A stretch of DNA of 64,000 nt from Pseudobacteroides cellulosolvens ATCC 35603 = DSM 2933 (GTDB taxonomy: Bacteria > Bacillota > Clostridia > Acetivibrionales > DSM-2933): contig NZ_LGTC01000001.1 of NCBI RefSeq assembly GCF_001262605.1, positions 5,218,001 to 5,282,000 on the forward strand, given 5' to 3'. The translations under genes were made by a program, and so were the position numbers. The notes below the pieces were generated by a model. That model was not told the DNA's origin. It did no database searches and saw only the letters and a program-made list of their open reading frames with translations. Shown piece by piece: positions 9,218-18,923 of this stretch (within the stretch, counting starts at the first letter, position 1; each line of letters opens with the position of its first letter).

Positions 9218-11290
9218 TTAAAGTGTTATACTCCCCATGATGAGGTCTTCATCTGACGAGCTTGTTCCTACATACATCTGATATGTCATATGCTCAAGTT
9301 TCATGTGTCCGGTCATCTCATCAAAGTAATACAGCTTGCTTTTGGGGCAGGACAAAGTTATTTCCTTTTCCTCACCGGGAATAAGTTCCACACGGGTAAA
9401 ACCACGAAGCAGCTTTACAGGCCGGTCTATGGATGAATTTTTGAATCCCACATACATCTGTATCACTTCTGTACCTTTCCGAGTACCTGTATTTTTAACT
9501 TTGCATTTGGCTGTCAGTTTTTCATCATCTGCTGAAAAAGCTGCTTCTGAAATATCGAAGGTAGTATATGAAAGTCCAAATCCGTATGGCAGGAGAGGCC
9601 TAACGCCTTCCTTTTCAAGCTTTGCGTAGCCATGATAGTAATCATAATGCTGTTTGGTGGCATTCCAGTCTACCTGCGGTAGATCACTTTCTTTATAAGG
9701 CAGCACGAATGGCAGCTTTCCGCTTGGATTCACATCTCCGAACAGTATTTCACCAAGTGCCCTTCCGCCTTCCATGCCGGGATAATACGCCATTAGTATG
9801 GCATTAACACTGTCCTTCCACTCTGTTATCATGATCATGTTTCCACCGATTAGAACTGCTGCAGAATTCCGGTTTACAGGTCCGACTGTTTTTATCAGAT
9901 CAATTTCATTCTGATGTAATCCCAGCGAAAATCGGCGATCACCGCCCATAGAACCAGTATAACCTTCTGCCTCATCTGCTGATACGAATTCACCCTCATC
10001 AAGATGATTGTATCCTACAACAAAGACCACAGCATCCACTTCAGCAGCAAGTTTCCTTGCATGTTCCAAATCCTCTCCACGGTCATAGATCACTTCACAC
10101 TGAGGTGCAGCCATCTGTATTCCCTTAATGGGCGAAACAACATATGGCGGTCGTACCCAACTAGAGCCATGGTCACCAATGGGTTCAAGCTCGCCGAGTT
10201 TACCCAACACAAGCAGCTTCTTTATCCTAGTTCTATCAAGCGGCAGCACATCAGATTTATTCTGAAGCAGCGTAATTCCCTTTTCGGCACTTTCCAGTGC
10301 AAGAGCAATATGCTCTTTGCATGCCAGTACAGATTCATCCAATGCCTGGTTCCTGTGCTGACTGGCAAATGCAAGCAAAGTGCGGATGATGCGAAGTGCA
10401 GCATCATTGATCTTTTCCTCCTGAACCAGCCCGTCCTTCACTGCCTTAACCAGTTTATCTCCAAAGTACTGGGTATGTGCCATTTCAATATTTTGACCGC
10501 CATTAGCTGCCTCAATGGTATCCTTCACACCCCAGTAGAAATCGCTCATTACAAATCCGTCAAAGTCCCATTCTTCTTTCAGTACTTTGTTTAGTAAATA
10601 GTCATGATGCCCGCAGTGTATACCTTTATAAAGATTATATGCACTCATCACACTTGCCGCACCTGCTTCGATGCAGTCCTTGAAATGAGAAAGATATACT
10701 TCCCGCTCAGTCCGCTTGTTGCACTCCACGCTGACCTTAAAGCGGGCATTTTCCATTTGATTGAAAGCATAATGCTTGACGCAGGCAATCACACCCTCTT
10801 CCTGCACTCCACGTACCATGGCAGAACCCATCTGACCCAAATGAAACGATTCCTCCCCATAGGTTTCCTGACTTCGTCCCCAGCCGGGGTTGTATGGTAG
10901 ATTGATGCACACGCCGCCAAATAGGTTGCCTCCGAATGCACGAATCTCTTTGCCTATGGCATGCCCGATCTTCTCTTCCAGTTCAGTGTCAAAGCTAGCA
11001 CCCCTCAACATTGAAACAGGGAAGCAGGTAGTCTTTCCGTTGCCGCAAACAACACCTCGAGGTCCATCGCAGAATAGCATGGGTGGAATCCCTGCGGCCT
11101 CATTTCCCCCAGCTGGATATGGAAAATAATTGTAATGCTTGTTATCCGGATCCTCCTCCATATTTTTCATTTCCTGCATAAGACTCATCTGTCCGCTCAT
11201 CAGATAAACTTTTTCTTCCAAAGTCAGGTGCTCCATAATTTCTTTTGCCTTATCGGAAAAACCCAGACGATATGCCTTGTCATATTTCAT
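9218..11290 (-). CDS. GH3 beta-glucosidase-type glycosidase, cytoplasmic
   Basis: The 690-residue product has the GH3 (alpha/beta) barrel, the second alpha/beta sandwich and a C-terminal fibronectin-III-like domain (about 600-690). The catalytic nucleophile is the Asp of GFVMSDFYWG near residue 250, in the standard GH3 position, and KH in IACVKHYAFN matches the substrate-binding pair. There is no signal peptide, so it acts on imported cellobiose or other beta-glucosides. ATG 11290 is preferred over the in-frame TTG 11296, because AAGGAG lies nine bases before the ATG. It is co-directional with the SDR gene, 28 bases downstream of it, and probably shares its transcript. Beta-glucosidase is likely; beta-xylosidase activity cannot be excluded. 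Confidence 0.9.
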   Translation of the reverse strand: MKYDKAYRLGFSDKAKEIMEHLTLEEKVYLMSGQMSLMQEMKNMEEDPDNKHYNYFPYPAGGNEAAGIPPMLFCDGPRGVVCGNGKTTCFPVSMLRGASFDTELEEKIGHAIGKEIRAFGGNLFGGVCINLPYNPGWGRSQETYGEESFHLGQMGSAMVRGVQEEGVIACVKHYAFNQMENARFKVSVECNKRTEREVYLSHFKDCIEAGAASVMSAYNLYKGIHCGHHDYLLNKVLKEEWDFDGFVMSDFYWGVKDTIEAANGGQNIEMAHTQYFGDKLVKAVKDGLVQEEKINDAALRIIRTLLAFASQHRNQALDESVLACKEHIALALESAEKGITLLQNKSDVLPLDRTRIKKLLVLGKLGELEPIGDHGSSWVRPPYVVSPIKGIQMAAPQCEVIYDRGEDLEHARKLAAEVDAVVFVVGYNHLDEGEFVSADEAEGYTGSMGGDRRFSLGLHQNEIDLIKTVGPVNRNSAAVLIGGNMIMITEWKDSVNAILMAYYPGMEGGRALGEILFGDVNPSGKLPFVLPYKESDLPQVDWNATKQHYDYYHGYAKLEKEGVRPLLPYGFGLSYTTFDISEAAFSADDEKLTAKCKVKNTGTRKGTEVIQMYVGFKNSSIDRPVKLLRGFTRVELIPGEEKEITLSCPKSKLYYFDEMTGHMKLEHMTYQMYVGTSSSDEDLIMGSITL

Positions 11291-11318
11291 ACACAACTAC
11301 TCCTTCGTCATGAACTTT

Positions 11319-12086
11319 TTATATAGTTGTCCAGCCGCCATCAATTGTTAACAACTGCCCTGTAGTATAACTTGAAGCATCTGAAGCAAAGTATACTATA
11401 GCTCCATCTAATTCGCCATCTCTTCCGGGTCTTTCCATTGGACAATTAGACTTTATAACTTTCATAAAATCTTCATTTGCAAGTACATCTTCAGTCATTT
11501 CACTTGGAAAATATCCAGGTCCGATTGAGTTGACTGTGATATTATATTTTGCCCATTCATTAGCCAGTGATTTTGTCAACATTTCCAGCCCGCCTTTAGT
11601 TGTACAATATGCAGTTAAAGGTAGGCCGGTCATTGCAACGGTACTGTGTATCGAACCAATATTTATTATTCTTCCATATTTTTTTTCAATCATAATTTTT
11701 CCAACTTCACGTGAAAAATAGTATGCCCCATTCAAATTAACGCTCATCATTGTTTCCCATAGTTCATCGGATTGCTCTTCTGCCGGTCCGAACAACCCTA
11801 TACCTGCATTATTTACCAAGATATCAATGGTCCCAAAATACTCCTTAATTTTACTTACCGCACTTTTTATATCTTCAGTTTTTGATACATCGCACCTTAG
11901 TGATAAACACTTTACGCCTAGTTTTTCAATATCTGCTTTTACAGCTTCTAACTTTTCAACTCGCCTTGCAACTATTGCTATATTTGCTCCATGCTTAGCA
12001 AGAGCTTTTGCAAATTGAACACCTAACCCGGAAGATGCACCTGTTATAACAGCTACTTTGCCTCGTAGATCAAATAAATCCGACAT
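11319..12086 (-). CDS. Short-chain dehydrogenase/reductase (gluconate 5-dehydrogenase / FabG-like)
   Basis: The 255-residue protein is a classical SDR. It has TGASSGLG for dinucleotide binding, RCDVSK, NNAGIG, the catalytic Ser in INIGSIHS and the YCTTKGG Tyr-Lys pair, and ends in LLTIDGGWTTI. It would oxidise or reduce a hydroxyl/keto group with NAD(P)(H). ATG 12086 follows AAGGAGG with seven bases spacing; the longer frame from 12104 starts before that ribosome site and is rejected. It sits 28 bases upstream of the GH3 gene in the same direction, suggesting a role in sugar or sugar-acid metabolism, but the substrate is not known. Confidence 0.88.
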   Translation of the reverse strand: MSDLFDLRGKVAVITGASSGLGVQFAKALAKHGANIAIVARRVEKLEAVKADIEKLGVKCLSLRCDVSKTEDIKSAVSKIKEYFGTIDILVNNAGIGLFGPAEEQSDELWETMMSVNLNGAYYFSREVGKIMIEKKYGRIINIGSIHSTVAMTGLPLTAYCTTKGGLEMLTKSLANEWAKYNITVNSIGPGYFPSEMTEDVLANEDFMKVIKSNCPMERPGRDGELDGAIVYFASDASSYTTGQLLTIDGGWTTI

Positions 12087-12354
12087 AGTTTTTCCTCCTT
12101 GCATAATGTGAGTAAAGTTTATTTTAATACTATTCCAGTTTTTAGTTACCCTTTTTAGTCCTCTAAAAACATAGATATATTCTGTAATCTTATTATTTGT
12201 TATTATTAATAAATTAATGCCAACTCTTGTTATTTTAACTTTTATCTCTTCTATTTATTCGCCGAATTATTTGTTTAACGTGAATCAGTGAATTTACGGT
12301 GAGAAGCCATCATTCTTTTGTATTGAGTAGGAGTATGAAACTTGTCTAATCTTG

Positions 12355-14385
12355 TCACCATAATAATATTTTGACCAGGTTTCTTACAGTCTCGGGTAAT
12401 GCGTCAATCTGTTTAAGTACATTTTCTTTCGTAATTTCTTCATTCATCATACTGATTTTAGCTTTCTTAAAGTCTGCTTCAAATACTATACTTTTTGGCC
12501 CTACATCATTGGACCATTTTGCCCATTCCGGAAGATTGCCGGCATTAGTATTGGGATCCCCGGATTTGACAAAAGCACCCATGTAAGACATTATAGCACT
12601 TTGAAGTTCCTTTCTTCCTGCTTCGTTTTCTTCTGAAAATGAAATGTTACCCCATGTATCGTAATTCCACCCAAAGAAAAAGGACAATTCAAAGGAATGC
12701 CCGCTTCCTATCAGGAAATCAAAAGGTTCAGCTCCAGAACCAATGCCTCCCCAATTAAAAACATAGCAATAAACATTATCCTGATGGCTTTTTAACATTC
12801 TGGCTATGGAATCTACTGTTGATGCTTTCCAATACATAGAAGGATATGTTCCACACGCATCATAAAGTTCTCTATCTGCCGTTTCCGGCATTAATTCATC
12901 AAGGCTTATTTTAGGCTCAGCAACTCCAATAGCATTATAAGCATTATGCCAAGTGTATCCACTGGATGTTTTAACGAAACCAAGCCAGGATGGAAGGAAT
13001 GGTCTCATCTCATCCTTATCGCTGCCAAGGATGACCGGTACTTTGTTATAATTTCCCGATTCAAACACTAAGGCTTGGCTGCCTGGCAACACAACTTCAT
13101 CTGCAAATGGAGCAACGGTGGTAATAGAGCCATATTGATCCATAACCGAACGCTCTATCTCCTTATCTGTTTTGCTTCTCAAGTAGGCAGCTATTTGTTC
13201 ATTGGACATTAAGGCTCTATAATTTGCTGCCGCAGTTAAATCAGTGCAGGTTCCGTCTGCTACAAGAAGTTTGTCTATAGCTGCATTTGATCGTTCAATA
13301 CCTGTTGAAAGCGGATAATTTACACCACTTGCTCCAGAGGCTATTACTTTATTAAATAGTCCTTTGGCAAGAGGCGAGATCATAAGGTTTAAACAATGAT
13401 AACCGCCTGTAGATTCTCCGGCAACTGTTATATTATCTGGATTACCGCCAAAACCCTTAATATTTTGTTTTACCCATTTGAGGGCTTTAATCTGGTCAAG
13501 AGTACCATAATTGCCTGAATTGTCTTCATCTGTTCCTTCAGTATTGAGTGCAGGATTGTAAAACCATCCCAAAGGTCCTATCCTGAATTGGATGACAACA
13601 ACGATTATGTTGGATATGTTTGCAAGGTTTGTAGCATCATAATGATCTGCTCCACTAAATACGTGACCCCCTCCATGAATCCATACACAGACCGGAAGAT
13701 TCTTTTTATCTGTCTTTGGGCGGAACACATTCAAGTACAGACAGTCTTCCGAGCCTATAATTTCATTCAGTGGATTCCATTGGTTATCCAACGCAGGCTG
13801 AGTACAACTGGTAAAGTTATATGTAGAGTAGCGGACTTTTTTCCAGGGTTCGGGATCTTGAGGTGCTTTCCATCTTAGCTCTCCTACAGGAGGCTTTGCA
13901 TAAGGTATGCCCATCCATACCCAGCTGTTATTTACAGCCTCAACACCTGCTACTTTTCCGAAAGTTGTTCTTACTGTAGTTTTAGAGGCATTTTTCAATG
14001 AACTTATTGCATTATCAATGGATTGTAATATGGGGAGCTTATGAGTTTTATAAATACAAGAATTGACTTTTTTTATTATATTGTATTTGAGCTTATTAAT
14101 TGCAGAGAGATAATTTCCATTTTCGCTTTCCTTAATTATTTGACCAATCTCTTTTAAAAGTATCTTTCTATGATTCGCTCCATGCTTACTTATAAATTCT
14201 GAATCAGATAAATTTTCAAGCTGATTAATCAACGATTTTAATGATTCAATTGGGCCTGGTGTTTTAACAATAGGTTCCAATAGGTTATCGGGAACCTTAT
14301 CAGCAGTTGAATCAGCCGCAAAAGTTAGATTTGCATTAGCGGTAAAACATATTATTACAAGCAATACTAATAAAACTTTTCTCAT
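12355..14385 (-). CDS. Secreted type-B carboxylesterase with a helical N-terminal extension
   Basis: The 676-residue product begins with a signal peptide (cleavage after about residue 23, LTFA). It continues with a 110-residue charged, probably helical segment and then a complete type-B carboxylesterase domain from about residue 137. The oxyanion loop is HGGGHVF near 238, the nucleophile is Ser325 in VAGESTGGY (GESAGG is the common form), and the His lies in SGHSFELSFFFGW. It would hydrolyse carboxylic esters outside the cell, such as acetyl or feruloyl esters on hemicellulose; the substrate is inferred from the polysaccharide-degrading surroundings. It carries no dockerin and no linker. The upstream 214 bases hold no gene. 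Confidence 0.85.
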   Translation of the reverse strand: MRKVLLVLLVIICFTANANLTFAADSTADKVPDNLLEPIVKTPGPIESLKSLINQLENLSDSEFISKHGANHRKILLKEIGQIIKESENGNYLSAINKLKYNIIKKVNSCIYKTHKLPILQSIDNAISSLKNASKTTVRTTFGKVAGVEAVNNSWVWMGIPYAKPPVGELRWKAPQDPEPWKKVRYSTYNFTSCTQPALDNQWNPLNEIIGSEDCLYLNVFRPKTDKKNLPVCVWIHGGGHVFSGADHYDATNLANISNIIVVVIQFRIGPLGWFYNPALNTEGTDEDNSGNYGTLDQIKALKWVKQNIKGFGGNPDNITVAGESTGGYHCLNLMISPLAKGLFNKVIASGASGVNYPLSTGIERSNAAIDKLLVADGTCTDLTAAANYRALMSNEQIAAYLRSKTDKEIERSVMDQYGSITTVAPFADEVVLPGSQALVFESGNYNKVPVILGSDKDEMRPFLPSWLGFVKTSSGYTWHNAYNAIGVAEPKISLDELMPETADRELYDACGTYPSMYWKASTVDSIARMLKSHQDNVYCYVFNWGGIGSGAEPFDFLIGSGHSFELSFFFGWNYDTWGNISFSEENEAGRKELQSAIMSYMGAFVKSGDPNTNAGNLPEWAKWSNDVGPKSIVFEADFKKAKISMMNEEITKENVLKQIDALPETVRNLVKILLW

Positions 14386-14599
14386 TCGATTATCCTCCCT
14401 TTGTCTAAGACTGTTATATTTACTAAATATCAGTACTTGAAATTTGTATTTTTTTATCCACCTCCCTCATAAAACAATAATTTTATGTTAACTCTTACAA
14501 TTTTACCAAATTTGTGTGTAGAATACACTATAATTTCTTAGACAATAAAAAAAGCCAAAGATTATATTCATCCTTGGCCTCAAACTTTATAATAATTGA

Positions 14600-15439
14600 T
14601 TACTTCCTAATACCCGGTAATTTTATGTTATTTACGGTATAGATAGTACTATAGGCTACACCAATAATTATTCCCCCTACAAAATTTCCAAGAAGGACAG
14701 GTATAAAATTATCCACAAGCCCGTTAATTGTTATATGGGATACAATATCACCAGATACCCCGGACATTTTGACATAGTCTGCATTCATGCATGCCAAAAT
14801 ACCTGCCGGAATATAGTACATATTTGCAACAATATGTTCATATCCACTTAGAATGAACAAAGTAATTGGAAAAAAACATGCCAAGACTTTTCCACTTGTA
14901 TCTTTAGCAGAAGACATCATCCACACCGCCAGGCAAACAAGTATGTTACACAAAATACCTAGTAAAAAAGCTTTGGAAAATGGGTACTCTACTTTGTGAG
15001 CAGTTTTGGTAATTAGCTTCGCCAATATGGAACCATTGGCACCCTCCAATGCTCCTGAAAAGTGGATGATTACAACTGTAAAAAGTGCCCCTACGAGATT
15101 ACCAATAAAAGATATCCCTAAATTAATAAACATACTAATCGTAGAAACCTTTTTTTGCAGAACCGAAATAATAATAAGTACATTACCTGTAAATAATGCC
15201 CCGCCTGCAATAACCACCATCATTAGTCCGGTTGAAAATACTATACCTGATATTAAAGCTGCCAGGCTGAAATTCTGTATGGTACATGTTGCAATTATGC
15301 TTCCCACAGATGCTAAAGCAATAAACATCCCCCCCATAAATGCAAGCATAAAACTGTTAAAAATACCTGTGCTGGTTTTTTTTATTCCAACTTCCTCAGT
15401 ATATTTTGTTATTTGATCAGGACTTAAAAAGTTTGACAT
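14600..15439 (-). CDS. Formate/nitrite-family (FNT) channel, probably formate exporter
   Basis: The 279-residue membrane protein has six to seven hydrophobic segments. It has FNT-type features: a short N-terminal amphipathic start, GGMFIALASVGS, GGALFTGNVLII in the second repeat and LLGNFVGGIIIGVAY in the last helices. It is the last gene of the pfl operon, 91 bases after pflA, which supports formate rather than nitrite as the substrate: PFL makes formate that must leave the cell. A GGAGAG ribosome site lies before the ATG. A downstream stretch after the stop has no clear terminator. Confidence 0.88.
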   Translation of the reverse strand: MSNFLSPDQITKYTEEVGIKKTSTGIFNSFMLAFMGGMFIALASVGSIIATCTIQNFSLAALISGIVFSTGLMMVVIAGGALFTGNVLIIISVLQKKVSTISMFINLGISFIGNLVGALFTVVIIHFSGALEGANGSILAKLITKTAHKVEYPFSKAFLLGILCNILVCLAVWMMSSAKDTSGKVLACFFPITLFILSGYEHIVANMYYIPAGILACMNADYVKMSGVSGDIVSHITINGLVDNFIPVLLGNFVGGIIIGVAYSTIYTVNNIKLPGIRK

Positions 15440-15530
15440 TATGACTCTCCTCCAGCAAATTCATCTAATGAATGACTAAAATATTACTTCCAATTTTTAA
15501 GCAGGTATTGGCGAGTTAAGATGTTAATGC

Positions 15531-16256
15531 CTAAACTACATTAAAGTTATATTTTTTAAAAATATTCTTTATCCTATTAATGGACTCCTTGGTGGGTTCC
15601 TTTGTATTAAGCAGTTCATAATCAAAGCCAAGGCTCTTCCACTTATACTCTCCCATTTTGTGAAATGGAAGCAATTCAATTTTACGTATAACAGTGTACC
15701 TAGACAGAAAATCAGCCATCTTTTCCAATACTACATACTCCTCAGAAAAACCGGGAACAATAACATGCCTTATCCATACATCCTTTTTCTTTTTCTCCAG
15801 ATAGTCCAGCATTTTTATCGTATTCTCATTACCCATACCTGTAAGAGTTTTACACATATCAGTATCTATATGTTTTATATCCAACAGTACAAGATCAACC
15901 TCATCCAACGCCCCTGCACACAATGATAATGGCACACTACCCGAAGTATCAATGGCTGTATGAATCCCATATTTCCTACATTGCTTCAAAACCTCTTTAA
16001 CAAATTCAGCCTGCAGAAGAGGCTCACCTCCAGAAAAGGTAACTCCTCCACTTTTTATAAATGATTTATATTTTAAAATATCCTCTATAACTTCTTCCGG
16101 AGTAAATTGTTTGCCACCGTTAAAATCCCAGGTGTCAGGATTATGACAGTATTTGCATCTTAACTGGCACCCTTGTAGAAAAATTACATATCTAAGCCCC
16201 GGTCCATCTAAAGTACCACATGTTTCAACCGAGTGAATATTTCCTGTCATTTTCAT
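15531..16256 (-). CDS. pflA: Pyruvate formate-lyase activating enzyme (radical SAM)
   Basis: The 241-residue radical SAM protein has the cluster motif C30-x3-C34-x2-C37 (GCQLRCKYCHNP), followed by SGGVTFSGGEPLLQ, the glycine-rich SAM-binding strand. It generates the glycyl radical on PflB by reductive cleavage of S-adenosylmethionine. Its ATG at 16256 overlaps the pflB stop by one base (TAATG), a sign of translational coupling. An alternative ATG two codons later would fit equally. Length and motifs are normal for the family. Confidence 0.95.
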   Translation of the reverse strand: MKMTGNIHSVETCGTLDGPGLRYVIFLQGCQLRCKYCHNPDTWDFNGGKQFTPEEVIEDILKYKSFIKSGGVTFSGGEPLLQAEFVKEVLKQCRKYGIHTAIDTSGSVPLSLCAGALDEVDLVLLDIKHIDTDMCKTLTGMGNENTIKMLDYLEKKKKDVWIRHVIVPGFSEEYVVLEKMADFLSRYTVIRKIELLPFHKMGEYKWKSLGFDYELLNTKEPTKESINRIKNIFKKYNFNVV

Positions 16257-18475
16257 TAAAACCTTTCATGAAATGTTCTGTTTATAACATCTATTTGCTG
16301 CTCTCTAGTGAGCTTTATAAAATTGACCGCATATCCTGAAACCCTAATTGTGAGCTGCGGATACTCTTCAGGATGTTCCATTGCATCAATCAGAACTTCC
16401 TTATTTAGCACATTTACATTAATATGATGCCCGCTTTCATCAAAATATCCATCCATCAATGATACAAGATTATCAAGTTTATCATCATCAGTCTTTCCCA
16501 ATGCACTAGGTACTATGGAAAATGTATAGGATATTCCATCTTCACTATAGTTGAATGGAATTTTCGATACAGATGCCATGGAAGCTATGCACCCTTTCGT
16601 ATCCCTGTTATGCATAGGGTTCGCACCTGGTGCAAATGGTTCACCGAGTTTTCTGCCGTCAGGAGTGCTTCCGGTTTTTTTACCGTAAACAACATTTGAC
16701 GTTATTGTAAGAATTGACATTGTGGGTTTACTATCTCTATAGGTTTTATGCTTGCTGAGTTTATTCATAAATGTCTTTACAAGATCAACCGCAATATCAT
16801 CTACTACAGGATCGTTGTTACCAAACTTAGGATAATCACCCTCTATATCATAATCAGTTATCAATCCCTGTTCATTTCTTATAGCTCTGACTTTTGCATG
16901 TTTTATAGCCGAGAGAGAGTCAACAACAACAGATAGCCCGGCAAGTCCACATGCCGAAGTTCTTAATATTTCTTCATCATGCAACGCCATTTGAATTCTT
17001 TCATAACAATATTTATCATGCATATAGTGTATAATATTGAGTGTATTGATATAAAGTTTGGAGAGCCAGTCCATTGTCATATCAAATCTCTGCATTACCT
17101 CTTCATAGTCAAGGTATTCGGATGTTATAGGAGCTATAAGCGGACCTACCTGTTCTCCAGTTATTTCATCCTTACCGCCATTTATTGCATATAGTAAAGA
17201 TTTTGCAAGATTTGCCCTTGCACCGAAAAACTGCATTTGTTTACCCAGTTTCATGGCAGAAACACAGCATGCAATCCCATAGTCATCACCAAACTTTTCC
17301 TTCATCAAATCATCATTCTCATATTGAATTGACGAAGTTTCAATTGACAGCTTGGCACAATATTTTTTAAAGTTCTGAGGAAGCTTACTTGACCATAGCA
17401 CCGTCATATTAGGTTCAGGTGCCGGACCTAAGTTCACCAGAGTGTGTAAAAATCTATAGGACATTTTTGTTACCATATGCCTGCCATCCAACCCCATACC
17501 TGCAAACGCTTCAGTAATCCAAGTAGGATCTCCCGAGAAAAGTTCATCATAGGCTGGGGTACGCAAAAATCTGACCATTCTAAGTTTCATTACAAAATGA
17601 TCGACTATTTCCTGTATTTGTTCTTCTGTAAACCTGCCCTCTTCCAAGTCCTTTTCAGAATATATATCAAGGAAAGTAGACACTCTTCCCAAGCTCATTG
17701 CAGCACCATTTTGCTCTTTTACAGCTGCCAAATATCCAAAATAAAGCCATTGTATTGCTTCCAGTGTATTTTGTGCAGGTCTGCCAATATCATATCCATA
17801 GCTTGCTGCCATAAATTTAAGTTCTTCCAACGCTCTTATCTGTTCGCTTATTTCTTCCCTTTGTCTTATAATAGGCGAGTTCATTATATCAAAAACATAA
17901 TTTGATTTTGCTTCCTTCTTCTTTTGTATTAAATAATCGACTCCATAAAGGGCAACCCTTCTATAGTCACCGATAATCCTACCCCTTCCATATGAATCAG
18001 GCAGCCCTGTGATAATACCTGTATGACGAGCCTTTTTCATTTCATCAGTATATGCATCAAATACTCCATCATTATGTGTTTTCCTATATTTGAATACATT
18101 TTCAACATTGGGGTCCATTGGCCTGTCATAGGCTTTAAGAGATGAACGAACCATCCTTATTCCTCCAAATGGCATAATTGTCCTTTTAAGAGGTTCATCT
18201 GCCTGCAAACCAACTATTTTTTCAATTTCTTTATCAATATAACCAGGTTCATGAGAAATTATGGTAGATATAGTTTTTGTATCAATATCTATTATTCCTC
18301 CTCTTTCCCTTTCAATCTTCATCAATTCTTTTACTTTTGACCAAAGTTTTATCGTTGACTCAGTCGGTTGAGCTAAAAAACTTTCATCACCATCATAGGG
18401 TGTATAATTTTTCTGAATAAAATCTCTAACATCAATTCCTTTGCACCATTTTCCTTCTTTATATTTTGAATTCAT
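16256..18475 (-). CDS. pflB: Pyruvate formate-lyase (formate C-acetyltransferase)
   Basis: The 739-residue enzyme converts pyruvate and CoA to acetyl-CoA and formate. The active-site cysteine pair lies in YGIACCVSAMK, and the glycyl radical is Gly714 in RVSGYAVNF close to the C-terminus. The in-frame ORF is longer (from 18541). ATG 18475 is chosen because GAGGAG is placed seven bases before it and the length then matches the family. A sigma-A-like promoter lies 100 bases upstream. It is the first gene of the operon pflB-pflA-FNT channel. Unlike enteric bacteria, the channel gene is last rather than first. Confidence 0.96.
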   Translation of the reverse strand: MNSKYKEGKWCKGIDVRDFIQKNYTPYDGDESFLAQPTESTIKLWSKVKELMKIERERGGIIDIDTKTISTIISHEPGYIDKEIEKIVGLQADEPLKRTIMPFGGIRMVRSSLKAYDRPMDPNVENVFKYRKTHNDGVFDAYTDEMKKARHTGIITGLPDSYGRGRIIGDYRRVALYGVDYLIQKKKEAKSNYVFDIMNSPIIRQREEISEQIRALEELKFMAASYGYDIGRPAQNTLEAIQWLYFGYLAAVKEQNGAAMSLGRVSTFLDIYSEKDLEEGRFTEEQIQEIVDHFVMKLRMVRFLRTPAYDELFSGDPTWITEAFAGMGLDGRHMVTKMSYRFLHTLVNLGPAPEPNMTVLWSSKLPQNFKKYCAKLSIETSSIQYENDDLMKEKFGDDYGIACCVSAMKLGKQMQFFGARANLAKSLLYAINGGKDEITGEQVGPLIAPITSEYLDYEEVMQRFDMTMDWLSKLYINTLNIIHYMHDKYCYERIQMALHDEEILRTSACGLAGLSVVVDSLSAIKHAKVRAIRNEQGLITDYDIEGDYPKFGNNDPVVDDIAVDLVKTFMNKLSKHKTYRDSKPTMSILTITSNVVYGKKTGSTPDGRKLGEPFAPGANPMHNRDTKGCIASMASVSKIPFNYSEDGISYTFSIVPSALGKTDDDKLDNLVSLMDGYFDESGHHINVNVLNKEVLIDAMEHPEEYPQLTIRVSGYAVNFIKLTREQQIDVINRTFHERF

Positions 18476-18574
18476 ATACATTCTCCTCAACATATTTTTT
18501 ATTATATTTATATTTGTTTTGATGCATCCCTTTATTAGCAAGCTTTACAGCGATTATTATTGTATATTGTATAC

Positions 18575-18603
18575 ATGATAACATATTTTTAATGTCTTGA
18601 CAA
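18575..18603 (-). promoter_or_regulatory. Predicted sigma-A promoter of the pfl operon
   Basis: Read on the minus strand, TTGTCA (18603-18598) and TATCAT (18580-18575) are separated by exactly 17 bases. This places the transcription start about 90 bases before the pflB ATG. The -10 box is followed by a TGTATACAATATACA dyad that could bind a regulator. Confidence 0.6.
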
Positions 18604-18642
18604 ATGCTCATAAATAGTAAAAGTGTTCCATCCATTATGAAT

Positions 18643-18760
18643 TTTCCCTGTTATATCCAAATTGTAGAAACTTTTTTGACCAGCATAAGTGCATCTGCCA
18701 GCTTTCTTCTGTTAAAGAGTTTTCTAACATATCACTTGATATCATCATAAAACAGGGAAA
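18643..18760. repeat. Distant inverted repeat upstream of the pfl promoter
   Basis: TTTCCCTGTT (18643-18652) and its perfect complement AACAGGGAAA (18751-18760) enclose 98 bases without an ORF. The element lies between the pfl promoter and the divergent TspO-like gene. It could fold as a structured leader for the plus-strand gene or serve as a paired protein site; no known riboswitch class was recognised. Confidence 0.35.
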
Positions 18761-18923
18761 TTCCTTACACAATGTTTTATAGCAATATAATTATCATATA
18801 TATTTATATGGTTAACCCTGAGAAATTGTTTTTATGAAACGGATATAGTGGTATAAATATAAATAAATTGAATCACATAAGTAAAGAATATATATACATG
18901 TCATAAATAGCTGGAGGTTTAAT

